Shown here: positions 5,462 to 5,615 of the stretch, piece by piece
How positions within the stretch are numbered: position 1 is the stretch's first letter
Layout of the letters: each line of letters opens with the position of its first letter
DNA from: JANWHF01 sp036276235
Lineage (GTDB): Bacteria > Planctomycetota > Phycisphaerae > Tepidisphaerales > Tepidisphaeraceae
Length of the DNA: 5,615 nucleotides
Assembly: GCA_036276235.1 (NCBI GenBank)
Contig: DATBDZ010000028.1
Coordinates: 1 to 5,615 of the forward strand
Reading direction: 5' to 3'
Notes under the pieces: generated by a model
Told to the model about the DNA's origin: nothing
Database searches by the model: none
The model's input: only the letters and a program-made list of their open reading frames with translations
Position numbers and translations under genes: made by a program

Positions 5462-5495
5462 GGCGGACCCGAAAAGGTGGACCTTCGGTCCGACC
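5462..5495. repeat. short hairpin element with GGCGGACCC and GGACC-TTC-GGTCC
   Basis: GGCGGACCC (5462-5470) is followed by GGTGGACC (5476-5483), loop TTC, then GGTCC-G-ACC (5487-5495). That gives an 8-bp stem with one bulged G. GGCGGACCC also occurs in the right arm of the inverted repeat at 2509-2531, so the two elements may be related. Confidence 0.5.
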
Positions 5496-5558
5496 GCTAT
5501 GCGGGTGGTGCGGAAACGTTCAGGGAACTTGGAATAGTAGTTTGCGACTGTCAAACAC

Positions 5559-5615
5559 CGTCATGCTGAGGTACTCCGAAGCATCTGGCCCGCTCGCGCA
5601 ATCGAGCCAGATGCT
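5559..5615. repeat. dispersed inverted repeat cut by the right edge of the window
   Basis: After CGTCATGCTGAGGTACTCCGA, AGCATCTG (5580-5587) pairs with CAGATGCT (5608-5615). Inside it GCTCG (5592-5596) pairs with CGAGC (5603-5607) around the loop CGCAAT, with GCCC bulged. The right arm reaches the last base, so the other half probably continues outside. I recall the GTCATGCTGAGGTACTCCGAAGC-type sequence as a repeat found in many environmental bacterial genomes. Confidence 0.65.

Overview
The window reads as a GC-rich (about 60%), Gram-negative-type bacterial chromosome segment. I favour a planctomycete, possibly of the Phycisphaerae group. The reasons are the lipid A gene, start sites mostly without Shine-Dalgarno sequences, a conserved-looking orphan protein, and intergenic repeats of kinds I recall from such genomes. 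This placement is inference from memory and was not searched. No phage, transposase, CRISPR array, toxin, rRNA or tRNA gene is visible.

Layout, left to right. (1) 1-391, minus: the first 130 residues of lpxD (lipid A biosynthesis), running off the left edge, with a TTG start and a strong Shine-Dalgarno. (2) 392-579: a divergent intergenic region holding an imperfect inverted repeat built from GGTTGT / CCCACAA units. A plausible promoter for the gene on the right lies across its loop. (3) 580-1539, plus: a ferritin-like/VIT1 fusion of the MbfA type, predicted to export iron. (4) 1661-2425, plus: a protein I do not recognise, with TPR-like ends. (5) 2426-2665: a convergent intergenic region with two separate strong inverted repeats. 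(6) 2666-4147, minus: folC (dihydrofolate/folylpolyglutamate synthase) with an unusual basic N-terminal extension of about 52 residues. (7) 4148-4366: a divergent promoter region. (8) 4367-5416, plus: an AI-2E (PerM-like) family membrane transporter. (9) 5417-5615: repeat-rich non-coding DNA, ending inside another inverted repeat.

The genes do not form an obvious pathway. Four of the five appear to have their own promoter-like hexamers, and for three of them the -10 box lies 6-11 nt before the start codon. That implies leaderless or nearly leaderless mRNAs. Only lpxD has a Shine-Dalgarno.

I did not find a convincing new multi-gene system. The most interesting signals are the promoter-in-a-repeat arrangement before the iron exporter, the leaderless start pattern, the basic tail on FolC, the orphan protein whose last residues look repeat-derived, and the presence of a different inverted-repeat family in three of the intergenic regions.
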